From a virus, in IMG/VR virus record IMGVR_UViG_3300009156_000095, positions 1-20,798 of that record: a stretch of DNA of 20,798 nucleotides; one strand, written 5' to 3'. Shown piece after piece: positions 1 through 6,279 of the stretch. A program made the translations under genes and the position numbers. The stretch's first letter is position 1. Each line of letters opens with the position of its first letter. The notes below the pieces were generated by a model. The model did not search any database, was not told where the DNA came from, and saw nothing but the letters and a program-made list of their open reading frames with translations.

Positions 1-221
1 CCGTCCGTTCGACCCGACCCCCCGGTCGCAGCAGTGCCCGCCTTGGTGCCTGCGGAGCCCGTGGACGCGCGCGAGCCATTTCCGGCATGAGATGACGCCC
101 GGCCAGGCGATCGCTGCTCTGGCGGGCTGCAGATGCCGAATCTGTCGACCCTAGCACAGTCGTAGGGCTGCGAGACACAGCCGGCGACGGCGAGGAGGGC
201 AAGGAGGGCGAGCTGACGCAT
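1..221 (-). CDS. Putative lipoprotein, N-terminal part (runs off left edge)
   Basis: An open frame starts with ATG at 221 and stays open to the window edge, giving 73 visible codons. The N-terminus is a typical lipoprotein signal: M-R-Q, then a run of Leu/Ala, ending in the lipobox L-A-V-A-G-C. Cys15 would be the lipidated residue after signal peptidase II cleavage. After it come two more Cys residues (about 22 and 31) and a Gly/Ser/Thr/Ala-rich stretch that looks disordered. No convincing Shine-Dalgarno sequence precedes the ATG. The gene follows the fibre genes, where phage lysis genes often sit, so an Rz1-like outer-membrane spanin is one possibility. The visible part is not especially proline-rich, and no Rz partner with a membrane segment and coiled coil is seen. 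An unrelated phage or host lipoprotein is equally possible. The lipobox is seen directly; the function is unknown. Confidence 0.6.
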   Translation of the reverse strand, partial: MRQLALLALLAVAGCVSQPYDCARVDRFGICSPPEQRSPGRASSHAGNGSRASTGSAGTKAGTAATGGSGRTD

Positions 222-577
222 GGGAAGGATGGTAGAGCCGCCCGCGACAGCAAAGTAGATGCGCTTTTGGATGTATTATTCTCTACCGTAGCTATGCCGG
301 CGCGCTTTACTTGAGCATCCCACGAATACCAGCGAATGCCCGAAATGCTGCATTTGCCGTGCTTGAAGGTTACTGAATAGAGGCCAAGCATAGTTGAGGT
401 GAGTTGGCGCTGAGAATTTAAATCTAGGCCTTGTTTGCCACAAGGAAGCCCGTAGGCGCGATTCTTGACCGCTAGGTGAAATCGTACCCGGAGTACCTGA
501 GAGGCTCGCCAGCGGCCTTCCTTTGCCAAAATCGACTTTTCACGGTTGCAGGTTTCAAAACCACAACCAGATGGCGA
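222..577. other. AT-richer intergenic region after the fibre genes
   Basis: This 356-nt stretch has no convincing gene. Hand-counted 60-nt samples (241-300 and 361-420) are about 48% and 45% G+C, well below the coding DNA to the right. It separates the last fibre gene from the lipoprotein start, and it is the longest stretch in the window with no coding-like ORF. It holds one short stem-loop (429-445) and AT-rich tracts such as AATAATAC (minus strand, near 285), but I could not find a promoter with a matching -35 box. A minus-strand frame from ATG 391 is also open to the edge, but its product is Ser/Pro/Arg-rich and looks like a shadow frame of the lipoprotein. Confidence 0.6.
429..445 (-). 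terminator. Possible weak terminator stem-loop after the fibre operon
   Basis: CCTTGT (429-434) and ACAAGG (440-445) form a 6-bp perfect stem around a 5-nt loop. On the minus strand it lies about 130 nt beyond the stop of the last fibre gene and is followed by an AT-rich stretch (CCTAGATTTAAATT) rather than a clean U-tract. It could end the late transcript, but the stem is short and the call is weak. Confidence 0.25.
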
Positions 578-1750
578 TTAGAGGGCTCCGGCGGCGTACC
601 TGGTGGCTAACGCCAGGGCCACCGAGCGGGCGACGAAGCCCTGCCTGGTCGAGGCGGGCAGCGCACCGCCGATCGAGCCGGTCGCCAGTTGAACGCCGTT
701 CTTCTTGGTCGTCCAGCTTGAGCCGCTGCACTCCAGGCGAAGCACATCGCCGGCTGCCACTGCGCCGGTCGAGGACAGGCTGGTCATGTTGCCGCCCTCG
801 CGGCGGTAGAGTTCGATGCCGGTGTTGATCGAGCGGATGCCGACATAGTTCTGGTTGTCGGTGACCCGGCAGCAGGCGAACGGCCCTGAGCTGGTCGGCA
901 GCGGCGACGGCAGGGTGATCTCGCACCAATGGTTCTGCGAGCCCATGTCAGGGCTGAGGTACATCGAGCCGGGCGAGGCGGTGGTGGTCGAGGCCAGCTT
1001 GCCCGAGCTGACGACGCCGTGGCCGCTGACGCCGCCCGCCATCATCGTCCAGCCGGTGACCGCCTCCAGGTTCTGGTTCGCCAGGCCGGAGAAGTCGGTG
1101 ATGAAGTCCGGAACGACCGGCGTATCGTCCCAGGCCGCCAGCACCCGGCGCCAGGCGGTGCCGTTCCAGATCGATAGCACCTCGGTGGTGGTGTTCCACC
1201 AGAGCTGGCCGACCAGCGGGCTGGCGGGCGCGCTGCCAGCGACGGTGGCGCCGCCGACGATCGTCGTCCAGGCGGTGGCGAAGTCAGTGCCGCTCGATTT
1301 GGCCAACACCTGGCCGGTGGTGCCGCCGACGGGAACGCCGGGGCCGGCCGGGCCGGTGCTGCCGGTTGCACCAGCTGGGCCCTGAATGCCCTGCGGTCCC
1401 TGGCTGCCGGTATCGCCCTTGATGCCCTGCGGGCCTTGCGCGCCTGGCGCGCCCTGCGGGCCCTGGATGCCCTGGCTGCCGGTATCGCCCTTGGGGCCTT
1501 GCGGCCCGACGGGGCCCTGGACCCCCTGCGGCCCCTGCGGGCCGTCAGCGCCGCGCGTCGAGCCGCCGTCGACCCATTGGGTGCCGTCCCAGGTCCAGCT
1601 GTGGCCGGTGTCGTTGGCCGTCCACATGTCGCCCTGCTGCGGATTGGTCGGCAGATCGGCATAGGTCGGCACCAGGCCAAGGAAGCGAATGCCAGGCCCC
1701 TGGGGCCCGGTGGGCCCCATGATATTCATCTCCTTCAGCCACTGGTCCAT
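578..1750 (-). CDS. Collagen-like tail fibre protein with LamG-like C-terminus
   Basis: This 390-residue protein has a modular fibre architecture. A short GPTGPQGPG segment is followed by a Trp-rich module at 40-59. A Gly-X-Y collagen-like stalk covers about 67-137 and contains KGDTGSQG twice. A second Trp-rich module lies at 181-200. The C-terminal domain (about 215-390) looks like a beta-sandwich of the LamG/concanavalin type, with N-Y-V-G-I-R and I-E-L-Y-R-R-E strands. Collagen-like stalks in phage fibres are known to form trimers, and the terminal domain is a likely receptor or carbohydrate binder (inference). The start is uncertain. ATG 1750 has AAGGG 8 nt upstream. ATG 1720 (residue 11) has a better AAGGAG at good spacing. 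The gene lies in the same frame as the preceding collagen-like gene, separated by TAG and CCC only. It is the last gene of the fibre block. Confidence 0.85.
   Translation of the reverse strand: MDQWLKEMNIMGPTGPQGPGIRFLGLVPTYADLPTNPQQGDMWTANDTGHSWTWDGTQWVDGGSTRGADGPQGPQGVQGPVGPQGPKGDTGSQGIQGPQGAPGAQGPQGIKGDTGSQGPQGIQGPAGATGSTGPAGPGVPVGGTTGQVLAKSSGTDFATAWTTIVGGATVAGSAPASPLVGQLWWNTTTEVLSIWNGTAWRRVLAAWDDTPVVPDFITDFSGLANQNLEAVTGWTMMAGGVSGHGVVSSGKLASTTTASPGSMYLSPDMGSQNHWCEITLPSPLPTSSGPFACCRVTDNQNYVGIRSINTGIELYRREGGNMTSLSSTGAVAAGDVLRLECSGSSWTTKKNGVQLATGSIGGALPASTRQGFVARSVALALATRYAAGAL
1398..1492. repeat. 23-bp exact direct repeat in the collagen-like region
   Basis: The sequence at 1398-1420 recurs exactly at 1470-1492, an offset of 72 nt or 24 codons. 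It encodes the KGDTGSQG segments of the collagen stalk. A perfect in-frame repeat of this kind could let the stalk length change by recombination or slippage in steps of eight Gly-X-Y triplets. Confidence 0.85.
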
Positions 1751-1753
1751 GGG

Positions 1754-2374
1754 CTATGCCCTTAGCCAGGAATCGCCGTCGAACTTCCAGACATCGCCAT
1801 TATCGGTGTTGAGCCACATATCGCCCGCGACGAACTCGCCGATGACCGGCGGCGTGCCCGAGCCCGACATCCACATCGAGCCGCGCTGCCCGTCCTTGCC
1901 GGGCGCGCCCGTCGGCCCCGGTATGGTCGAGGCAGCACCTGGCGCACCTGCGGGGCCAGCCGGTCCCGCCGGCCCGCTGGGCAAGGTCGCCGAGAACAGC
2001 GGCCCCTGGTAAGCGTAGGCGCCGCCGCCGATCGCCACCGCGCCCTGCGCCACCATCGAGGTCGGCTGCTTGCTGCTGTTCCGAAAGTACAGCTCGATCG
2101 TGTAGCCCCTCGGATCGGAGAAGAAGGTGCCGGGCACGTCGAGGTGGGCTCGGCCGGAGATGGTGTCGACAATCGCCAGGTCGTAGGCGGAGACGTTGAT
2201 GTCGGAGCGCGGCCGGAGCACCAGCTGCGGATATTGGGTGTCGATGCCGGCATAGGGCGTGCCGTTGACGCCATTGCGGAACAGGAAGTCACCGCTGAAG
2301 GCGGCGCCGCGCGCCTGGCGCCAGCCGATCCTGGCCGGCTCGACCGGCGAGATGTCAATCACCTGGAGGGTCAT
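1754..2374 (-). CDS. Collagen-like fibre/adhesin protein with N-terminal beta domain
   Basis: This is a 206-residue protein. Residues 1-130 form a beta-rich domain of unknown family, with motifs such as Q-L-V-L-R-P-R-S-D-I and Y-T-I-E-L-Y-F-R-N. A collagen-like Gly-X-Y stretch spans about 134-165 (GPAGPAGPAGAPG, then GPTGAPGKDGQRG). A Trp-rich module ends the protein at 184-203. The start ATG overlaps the stop of the 61-codon gene by 4 nt (ATGA), suggesting coupled translation. The stop is an amber codon (TAG at 1756-1754), and the next collagen-like gene starts one codon later in the same frame. The two could therefore be a split fibre gene or a readthrough pair. A role as a fibre or fibre-linking protein is inferred from context and collagen repeats. 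Confidence 0.8.
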   Translation of the reverse strand: MTLQVIDISPVEPARIGWRQARGAAFSGDFLFRNGVNGTPYAGIDTQYPQLVLRPRSDINVSAYDLAIVDTISGRAHLDVPGTFFSDPRGYTIELYFRNSSKQPTSMVAQGAVAIGGGAYAYQGPLFSATLPSGPAGPAGPAGAPGAASTIPGPTGAPGKDGQRGSMWMSGSGTPPVIGEFVAGDMWLNTDNGDVWKFDGDSWLRA

Positions 2375-2556
2375 GCGGCCTCCTCGGGCGGCTCATAGGG
2401 ATCGACGGTGCCGCCGTTCTCTTGGAAGCGCAGCCAGTCGCCGGTTTTGTTGTCCTCGGTCAGCCACCATTCTTGGCCGTCCTCATCAACGCAGATGATC
2501 ATTTGCTGGCTGATCGGATCGGGCGGCGGGCCGTATTTGCAGGACACGTAGGCCAT
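2371..2556 (-). CDS. Small phage protein, 61 residues, unknown function
   Basis: The ORF from ATG 2556 encodes 61 residues, acidic overall, with a central E-W-W-L-T-E-D-N segment, a C-K-Y-G near the start and a D-P-Y-E-P-P-E-E tail. I prefer this start over the longer in-frame one at 2622. ATG 2556 sits in a TGATG overlap with the stop of the preceding fibre gene and has AGGA 5 nt upstream, whereas the extra residues are Arg/Gly-rich and overlap real coding DNA. The stop overlaps the next gene in an ATGA. It lies between fibre genes and could be a fibre chaperone or minor virion protein, but nothing in the sequence proves either. Confidence 0.75.
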   Translation of the reverse strand: MAYVSCKYGPPPDPISQQMIICVDEDGQEWWLTEDNKTGDWLRFQENGGTVDPYEPPEEAA

Positions 2557-3731
2557 CACATCCTCGCATTGATGACGGGGTCGAAAGTAACGAAGAAACC
2601 GCCCGACGCCGCCGACGCGCACGTCACGCGATAGCCTTCCTCAGAGATGGACTGGATCGGCATTGCGCCGCCCGAGACATTGGAGGTGATAACGTTGAGG
2701 TTAGCGACAGACGGCACGGCACGCATCGGCACCGGAAACAGAAAACTGGCGTAAGCCGACACCCCGACAGCGTTTGACCAACCGGCGCAGATCAGCGAGC
2801 CCGACGCCGCGCCACCGGGCTTGTAATAGTACCGCATGCACGCCGCCAGATCGGTGCCAACGTCATTGGCCTGGAAAGGCGGTGCGGCGCCGGTCCCGGC
2901 CGGGTCGGCGTAGAGGCCGACATTGGTGATGTCGAGCGCCTGCGGCGTCCCGGTAGCGATCAGGTTTGACTGCCCTGGCCCAGCGATAAAATTACCGGCG
3001 TTCCAGCCTTCAGCCGGCGCCTTGCCAGTAGCGCCAGCCATCGCCGTAAACCCGAGATGCAGGCCGGGATCGCTATCGACGCCGCTCCAGGTGCCGCCAG
3101 TTGGTGCCGGCACCGCCGCCGAATATTGCAGCCATTTGCCACTGTCGGCCGGCTGTACGGTGAACTGCTTGATCCATGACACCGACGTGCTGTCGTCGCG
3201 GATCGATGCCGAGAAGGTGGTGGCTGTCGCGACATTGGTAAGCTTGGCGGCGAAGCGCAGCACCGCCGGCTTGCGGTTGCCGACAGTCGCGGGGTACCAG
3301 CCCAGAAGGCGAGTGCGCTGACGCTCAATCGGCTGATGGATGCGCAAGGAATTGGAGGCGGCTGGCGACGGCGTGCCGGTGCCGTTGTTGCTGAGGCGGA
3401 TGACGTTAAGCGGCACCGGCTCGGGCAGCGTCCAGTCGTCGCTGGTCAGCAAAAAATCGCCATAGGTCGGATTGCCGGCACTGGCCTGGAAAATGCCCAG
3501 CCACTGGTCGGCAGGCCAGAGATTGCTCGTCACGATGGCGGTGCCCCATCCCTGCTCCTGGCTGATTGCAAAACGGGGATTGACGACAATGTTGGGCTCG
3601 CCCGCTGCCAGCTTGATCTGCGCGGCCGAGGTCTGCATCCAGACGCCGTTGGTGTAGCGATACTGGGCACCTGACGCGCTGTCGGTGAACAGCTGGCCCT
3701 CGGTGGGCGTGTTGGGGAAATTGAAAGCCAC
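2556..3731 (-). CDS. Putative tail fibre / receptor-binding protein
   Basis: The product is 391 residues. Residues 12-31 carry the same Trp/aromatic module seen in the neighbouring fibre proteins (G-Q-L-F-T-D, ending N-G-V-W). Then comes P-N-I-V-V-N-P-R-F (46-54), a form that often opens beta-sandwich (jelly-roll) domains in phage adhesins, followed by a long beta-rich region with A-D-Q-W-L-G. The C-terminal part (about 295-391), beginning near C-M-R-Y-Y-Y-K, is a probable second receptor-facing domain. The start codon is GTG, chosen because AGGAGG lies 5 nt upstream, overlapping the TAG stop of the previous fibre gene. The short N-terminus has no obvious tail anchor, so it may attach to the virion through the preceding fibre (inference). 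Confidence 0.75.
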   Translation of the reverse strand: MAFNFPNTPTEGQLFTDSASGAQYRYTNGVWMQTSAAQIKLAAGEPNIVVNPRFAISQEQGWGTAIVTSNLWPADQWLGIFQASAGNPTYGDFLLTSDDWTLPEPVPLNVIRLSNNGTGTPSPAASNSLRIHQPIERQRTRLLGWYPATVGNRKPAVLRFAAKLTNVATATTFSASIRDDSTSVSWIKQFTVQPADSGKWLQYSAAVPAPTGGTWSGVDSDPGLHLGFTAMAGATGKAPAEGWNAGNFIAGPGQSNLIATGTPQALDITNVGLYADPAGTGAAPPFQANDVGTDLAACMRYYYKPGGAASGSLICAGWSNAVGVSAYASFLFPVPMRAVPSVANLNVITSNVSGGAMPIQSISEEGYRVTCASAASGGFFVTFDPVINARM

Positions 3732-3740
3732 AGCGCCCTC

Positions 3741-4673
3741 CTACTTGATGCCGTTGAGTTGCCACGTCGCAGTGGCGATGTTGCCGGTGCCAAACAGAAA
3801 CCGGACAGCCGCGAGCTTGCCCCCCAGAGCGCCATTATAACCAGAGCCAACCGTGTTGTAGTAAAGACTGCCGTTGTAATAGGCGCCGCGCCAAGTAACG
3901 AATGGCACTATACCTTGCTGCTGCGCTTGAAAGTCAAAGTAAACGCTGGCGGGCACAGTGGGTGCGTTGCCAACTTGGCCAAGTACAGTAATGCCACTGG
4001 CGCCACTATGACCTTGGGCAATATTGCCGGGTGTAGAGCTAAACTGGCTGACATTGCCGCCATCCGCGTAATTACCCGCCGCGTCGAACGTCACGCCATC
4101 GTTTGAAAAGCGCAAGACAAGGCCCGTCGCGTTGTTCACCGGCCCGCAATTAAGTAGCGCCAGTTGGTAGGCTATGTAGCCAGCCGGGAAAGCGATATCG
4201 AGCGTTGCCTGCGGCGTCGAGATAACACCGCTGCTGATCTTGAACACGCCGCTGTCGATGATCGGCTGGGCCGGCGAGGCGACGTTGACCTGAACCCATT
4301 GGACCGAGGTGCCGTCATCGTAGCGGAGGTAGAGATTGCCCTGATCCGAGTCCCACCAGAGGTTGCCTACTTTTCCGGCGGCCGGTGGGGCGTCGGCGAT
4401 CAGCGCGCCGCCGATGATGTTGGCATTGACCCAGGCCTTGGTCGCGGCGTCCTGGTCGTTAACCGGATCGGCGACATTGATCAGCTTCTTGCCGCCGAGC
4501 TTGATGTCGGCCGTCGGAGTGGTCTGGCCGTCCTTGGTCAGGCACATGGTCAGCCCGGCCGCCAGGTTGTTGTCCTCCGAGTCATGCCGATCGGCGCGGA
4601 TCTTCAAGCCGCTGGCCGCGTCGTTGACCCAGTTCATCACCCGGTTGAAAGTACCGCTTCCGTCAAATGGCAT
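3741..4673 (-). CDS. Tail fibre protein with virion-anchor N-terminus
   Basis: This 310-residue protein begins with a pattern typical of podophage tail fibres. F-N-R-V-M-N-W with A-S-G-L-K-I-R-A-D-R and D-S-E-D-N-N lies in the first 36 residues. It is followed by P-T-A-D-I-K-L-G-G-K-K-L-I-N-V-A-D-P and A-A-T-K-A-W-V (about 53-82), the usual anchor and shaft start. A Trp-rich module spans 103-126. Residues 140-310 form a beta-rich tip ending W-Q-L-N-G-I-K. A strong AGGAGG precedes the ATG. Tip-coding DNA (sampled at 3841-3960 and 4021-4080) is about 52-55% G+C against about 63% in the anchor part, which suggests the tip was exchanged separately. The likely role is attachment to the host surface. 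Confidence 0.85.
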   Translation of the reverse strand: MPFDGSGTFNRVMNWVNDAASGLKIRADRHDSEDNNLAAGLTMCLTKDGQTTPTADIKLGGKKLINVADPVNDQDAATKAWVNANIIGGALIADAPPAAGKVGNLWWDSDQGNLYLRYDDGTSVQWVQVNVASPAQPIIDSGVFKISSGVISTPQATLDIAFPAGYIAYQLALLNCGPVNNATGLVLRFSNDGVTFDAAGNYADGGNVSQFSSTPGNIAQGHSGASGITVLGQVGNAPTVPASVYFDFQAQQQGIVPFVTWRGAYYNGSLYYNTVGSGYNGALGGKLAAVRFLFGTGNIATATWQLNGIK

Positions 4674-4748
4674 GGTCGTCCTCCTGGGCCGTCAGGTTTG
4701 CAGTGGTGCGCAGCGGTGGATTCGTGCCCTGTCCACCACCGTTTCCTT

Positions 4749-4970
4749 GTGGTACAATATGCGGATGACCAGCTCACCCCTGAACAGATCGAAACCGTTG
4801 ACCAGCAGCTTGTGGACATCTTTGCCCAAACGCAGGATGAGGTCGCGCAGAGCCTCGGCATCCAGCCCCAGGCCAATGGCAAATGGAGCAAAGCTGACGA
4901 AGATCGCATCTTCGCCGAGGTTACCCGTTTGCATCGCCAGACGCTCATCGAGCTGTACCAAGACTCCTGA
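4749..4970 (+). CDS. Coding-like ORF on the opposite strand, unknown function
   Basis: This reading fills most of a 271-nt gap in the minus-strand gene order. From a GTG at 4749 it gives 73 residues: acidic, Gln-rich and probably helical, with T-P-E-Q-I-E-T-V-D-Q-Q, then G-I-Q-P-Q-A-N-G-K-W and an amphipathic C-terminus ending L-I-E-L-Y-Q-D-S. All five Ile codons are ATC and all Arg codons are CGC or CGT, as expected for a GC-rich gene. The weak points are clear: the start is GTG, there is no Shine-Dalgarno, and no good promoter was seen. A competing minus-strand frame (4961 to 4692, TTG start, or ATG 4934) fits the operon spacing. It overlaps the 443-residue gene and stops 18 nt before the fibre gene, but its Leu/Val/Phe-rich product resembles an antisense shadow. 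Base-position statistics are symmetric for the two, so strand is unresolved. It could also be a remnant of a transferred gene. Confidence 0.38.
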   Translation: MVQYADDQLTPEQIETVDQQLVDIFAQTQDEVAQSLGIQPQANGKWSKADEDRIFAEVTRLHRQTLIELYQDS

Positions 4971-6276
4971 GCCAGTTCATGTAGTTGTCCACCCATTGCT
5001 GGTTGGCTTCCTGCACCGGCCGCGTCGTCTCGACCGTGCGCGCCGTGTTGGGGATTTTCTCACCGACCGGCCGGGTTGCAAGAAAGTCGGGAAACATCAC
5101 CGAGAACGGCACCTGGCCCATATTGCCGACATGCTCACCAGCAATGCCGGTCGAATAGGTGTCGTGGCCAGACGATGGGATGATGCGGCCCTCGGGATCG
5201 AACTTGCCGACTGACATGCCGCTGGTCAGCGTCGAGGCATGGTGCAGCTCGGGCTCGGTGATCGCCTTGCGCAGCGATGCCAGATCGGGGAAGCCCTGCT
5301 TCTGGAACTGACCGAGCGCCATCAGCTTGGCCAGCTCGGTGCGCGCCCCACCAGGTGCTGTTGCTAGCCATTGGTCGTCGGCGTTGCGGATCCCCGGCCA
5401 ATTCTTCACCTTCTCTGCCATCTTGGCATCGAAGGCAGTGATCGCCTCGGGAGAGAGATCAGCCTTCTGCGTCAGGTCGAGCAACGGCCTGGTCGTCATC
5501 CTGGCGAAGTCACCGCTCTCCGGCCCCATCGCGACATGCACGCCAAACACCGGCTTGCCGCCCTTGGCATGCTCTCGCACCTCGTCGCTGATCGAGGTGA
5601 TGCGGCCCTTCTCGGAGGCCCAGATCTGGCCGGGGTTCTCCTGCATGAAGCGGCCACCGCCACCGAGATGCTGCTCGCGCGGCAGCTGCACCCCATTGAC
5701 TGAGGTGAGGATCTCGCCGGCCTTGGTCCGATCGCCATAGAGCGGAAAGAGAATGCCACCCTGGAGATCCTCGGCGGTGATCGGCTTATCGGGCCGTAGA
5801 TTGCCGGTCGGCCGGCTCTCATGCGTCATGGTGCTGAAGGGCTGCTTCAGCTTCACGCCGCTGCCGGCAGGGTGAAACCATTCGGGATCCTTGGCCTTGG
5901 CCAACACCTGACGGCCGCCGCCCTCAACCAGCGCCTCGACCCCCTTGGCTGCCTCCTTGGCCGCGTTCTTCTCGACTCCGCCGCCGGGCATCATCCCGAG
6001 CGCCGCCAGGCCCATCCCCCACCAATCCTTGTTCTTGGCCGCCGTGCCGAGATCCTCGGCCGACAGCGCCTGGCCGACGACCGGCAGGTTCTCGGCCGGG
6101 GTCATCAGATCCTTGGCGAGTGTGCCCTGTTTCACACCCATCTGCGGGATGTCGGGATAGCTCTGCATCGAGGACGGCAGGTAGCTGGTGGCACCCGCGA
6201 TCAGTCCACTCAGCCGGTCACGCAGCGAGGTCGTCGGCTGGAAGCGGGGATCCGTCGAGGACTGGATCGTCGCCAT
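4945..6276 (-). CDS. Putative ejected virion protein with polyvalent-protein-like domain
   Basis: This 443-residue protein is the last of three probable ejection proteins before the fibres. Residues 1-125 are Gly/Ala-rich with G-M-G-L-A-A-L-G-M-M (about 87-96), possibly membrane-active. Residues about 168-390 form a distinct globular domain. It contains P-L-Y-G-D-R-T-K-A-G near 178-187, V-N-G-V-Q-L, a Gly-rich G-G-G-G-R-F, I-W-A-S-E, and then V-F-G-V-H-V-A-M-G with D-F-A-R-M (243-260) and W-P-G-I. From memory, this order resembles a domain found in large phage polyvalent (ejected, multidomain) proteins. I could not test that here. The C-terminus is a short helical tail. A cell-entry or early host-takeover role is inference. 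A weak AGAGG lies 10 nt before the ATG, which follows the previous stop closely. Confidence 0.7.
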   Translation of the reverse strand: MATIQSSTDPRFQPTTSLRDRLSGLIAGATSYLPSSMQSYPDIPQMGVKQGTLAKDLMTPAENLPVVGQALSAEDLGTAAKNKDWWGMGLAALGMMPGGGVEKNAAKEAAKGVEALVEGGGRQVLAKAKDPEWFHPAGSGVKLKQPFSTMTHESRPTGNLRPDKPITAEDLQGGILFPLYGDRTKAGEILTSVNGVQLPREQHLGGGGRFMQENPGQIWASEKGRITSISDEVREHAKGGKPVFGVHVAMGPESGDFARMTTRPLLDLTQKADLSPEAITAFDAKMAEKVKNWPGIRNADDQWLATAPGGARTELAKLMALGQFQKQGFPDLASLRKAITEPELHHASTLTSGMSVGKFDPEGRIIPSSGHDTYSTGIAGEHVGNMGQVPFSVMFPDFLATRPVGEKIPNTARTVETTRPVQEANQQWVDNYMNWLRSLGTAR

Positions 6277-6279
6277 CTG

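Noticed and set aside
1-391. Minus-strand frame open from ATG 391 to the left edge, overlapping the lipoprotein, considered as an Rz/Rz1 nested pair
   Set aside because: The product is Ser/Pro/Arg-rich with no membrane segment or coiled coil, and there is no Shine-Dalgarno, so a spanin pair is not supported.
4753-4758. TACAAT as a possible -10 box for the opposite-strand ORF
   Set aside because: It lies inside the putative coding region after the GTG start, and no matching -35 box was found.
4692-4961. Minus-strand ORF of 89 codons in the gap before the fibre gene
   Set aside because: It fits the spacing, but it needs a TTG start with a Shine-Dalgarno too close, or an ATG at 4934 without one. 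Its Leu/Val/Phe-rich product looks like the antisense of the plus-strand frame. Kept only as the alternative reading.
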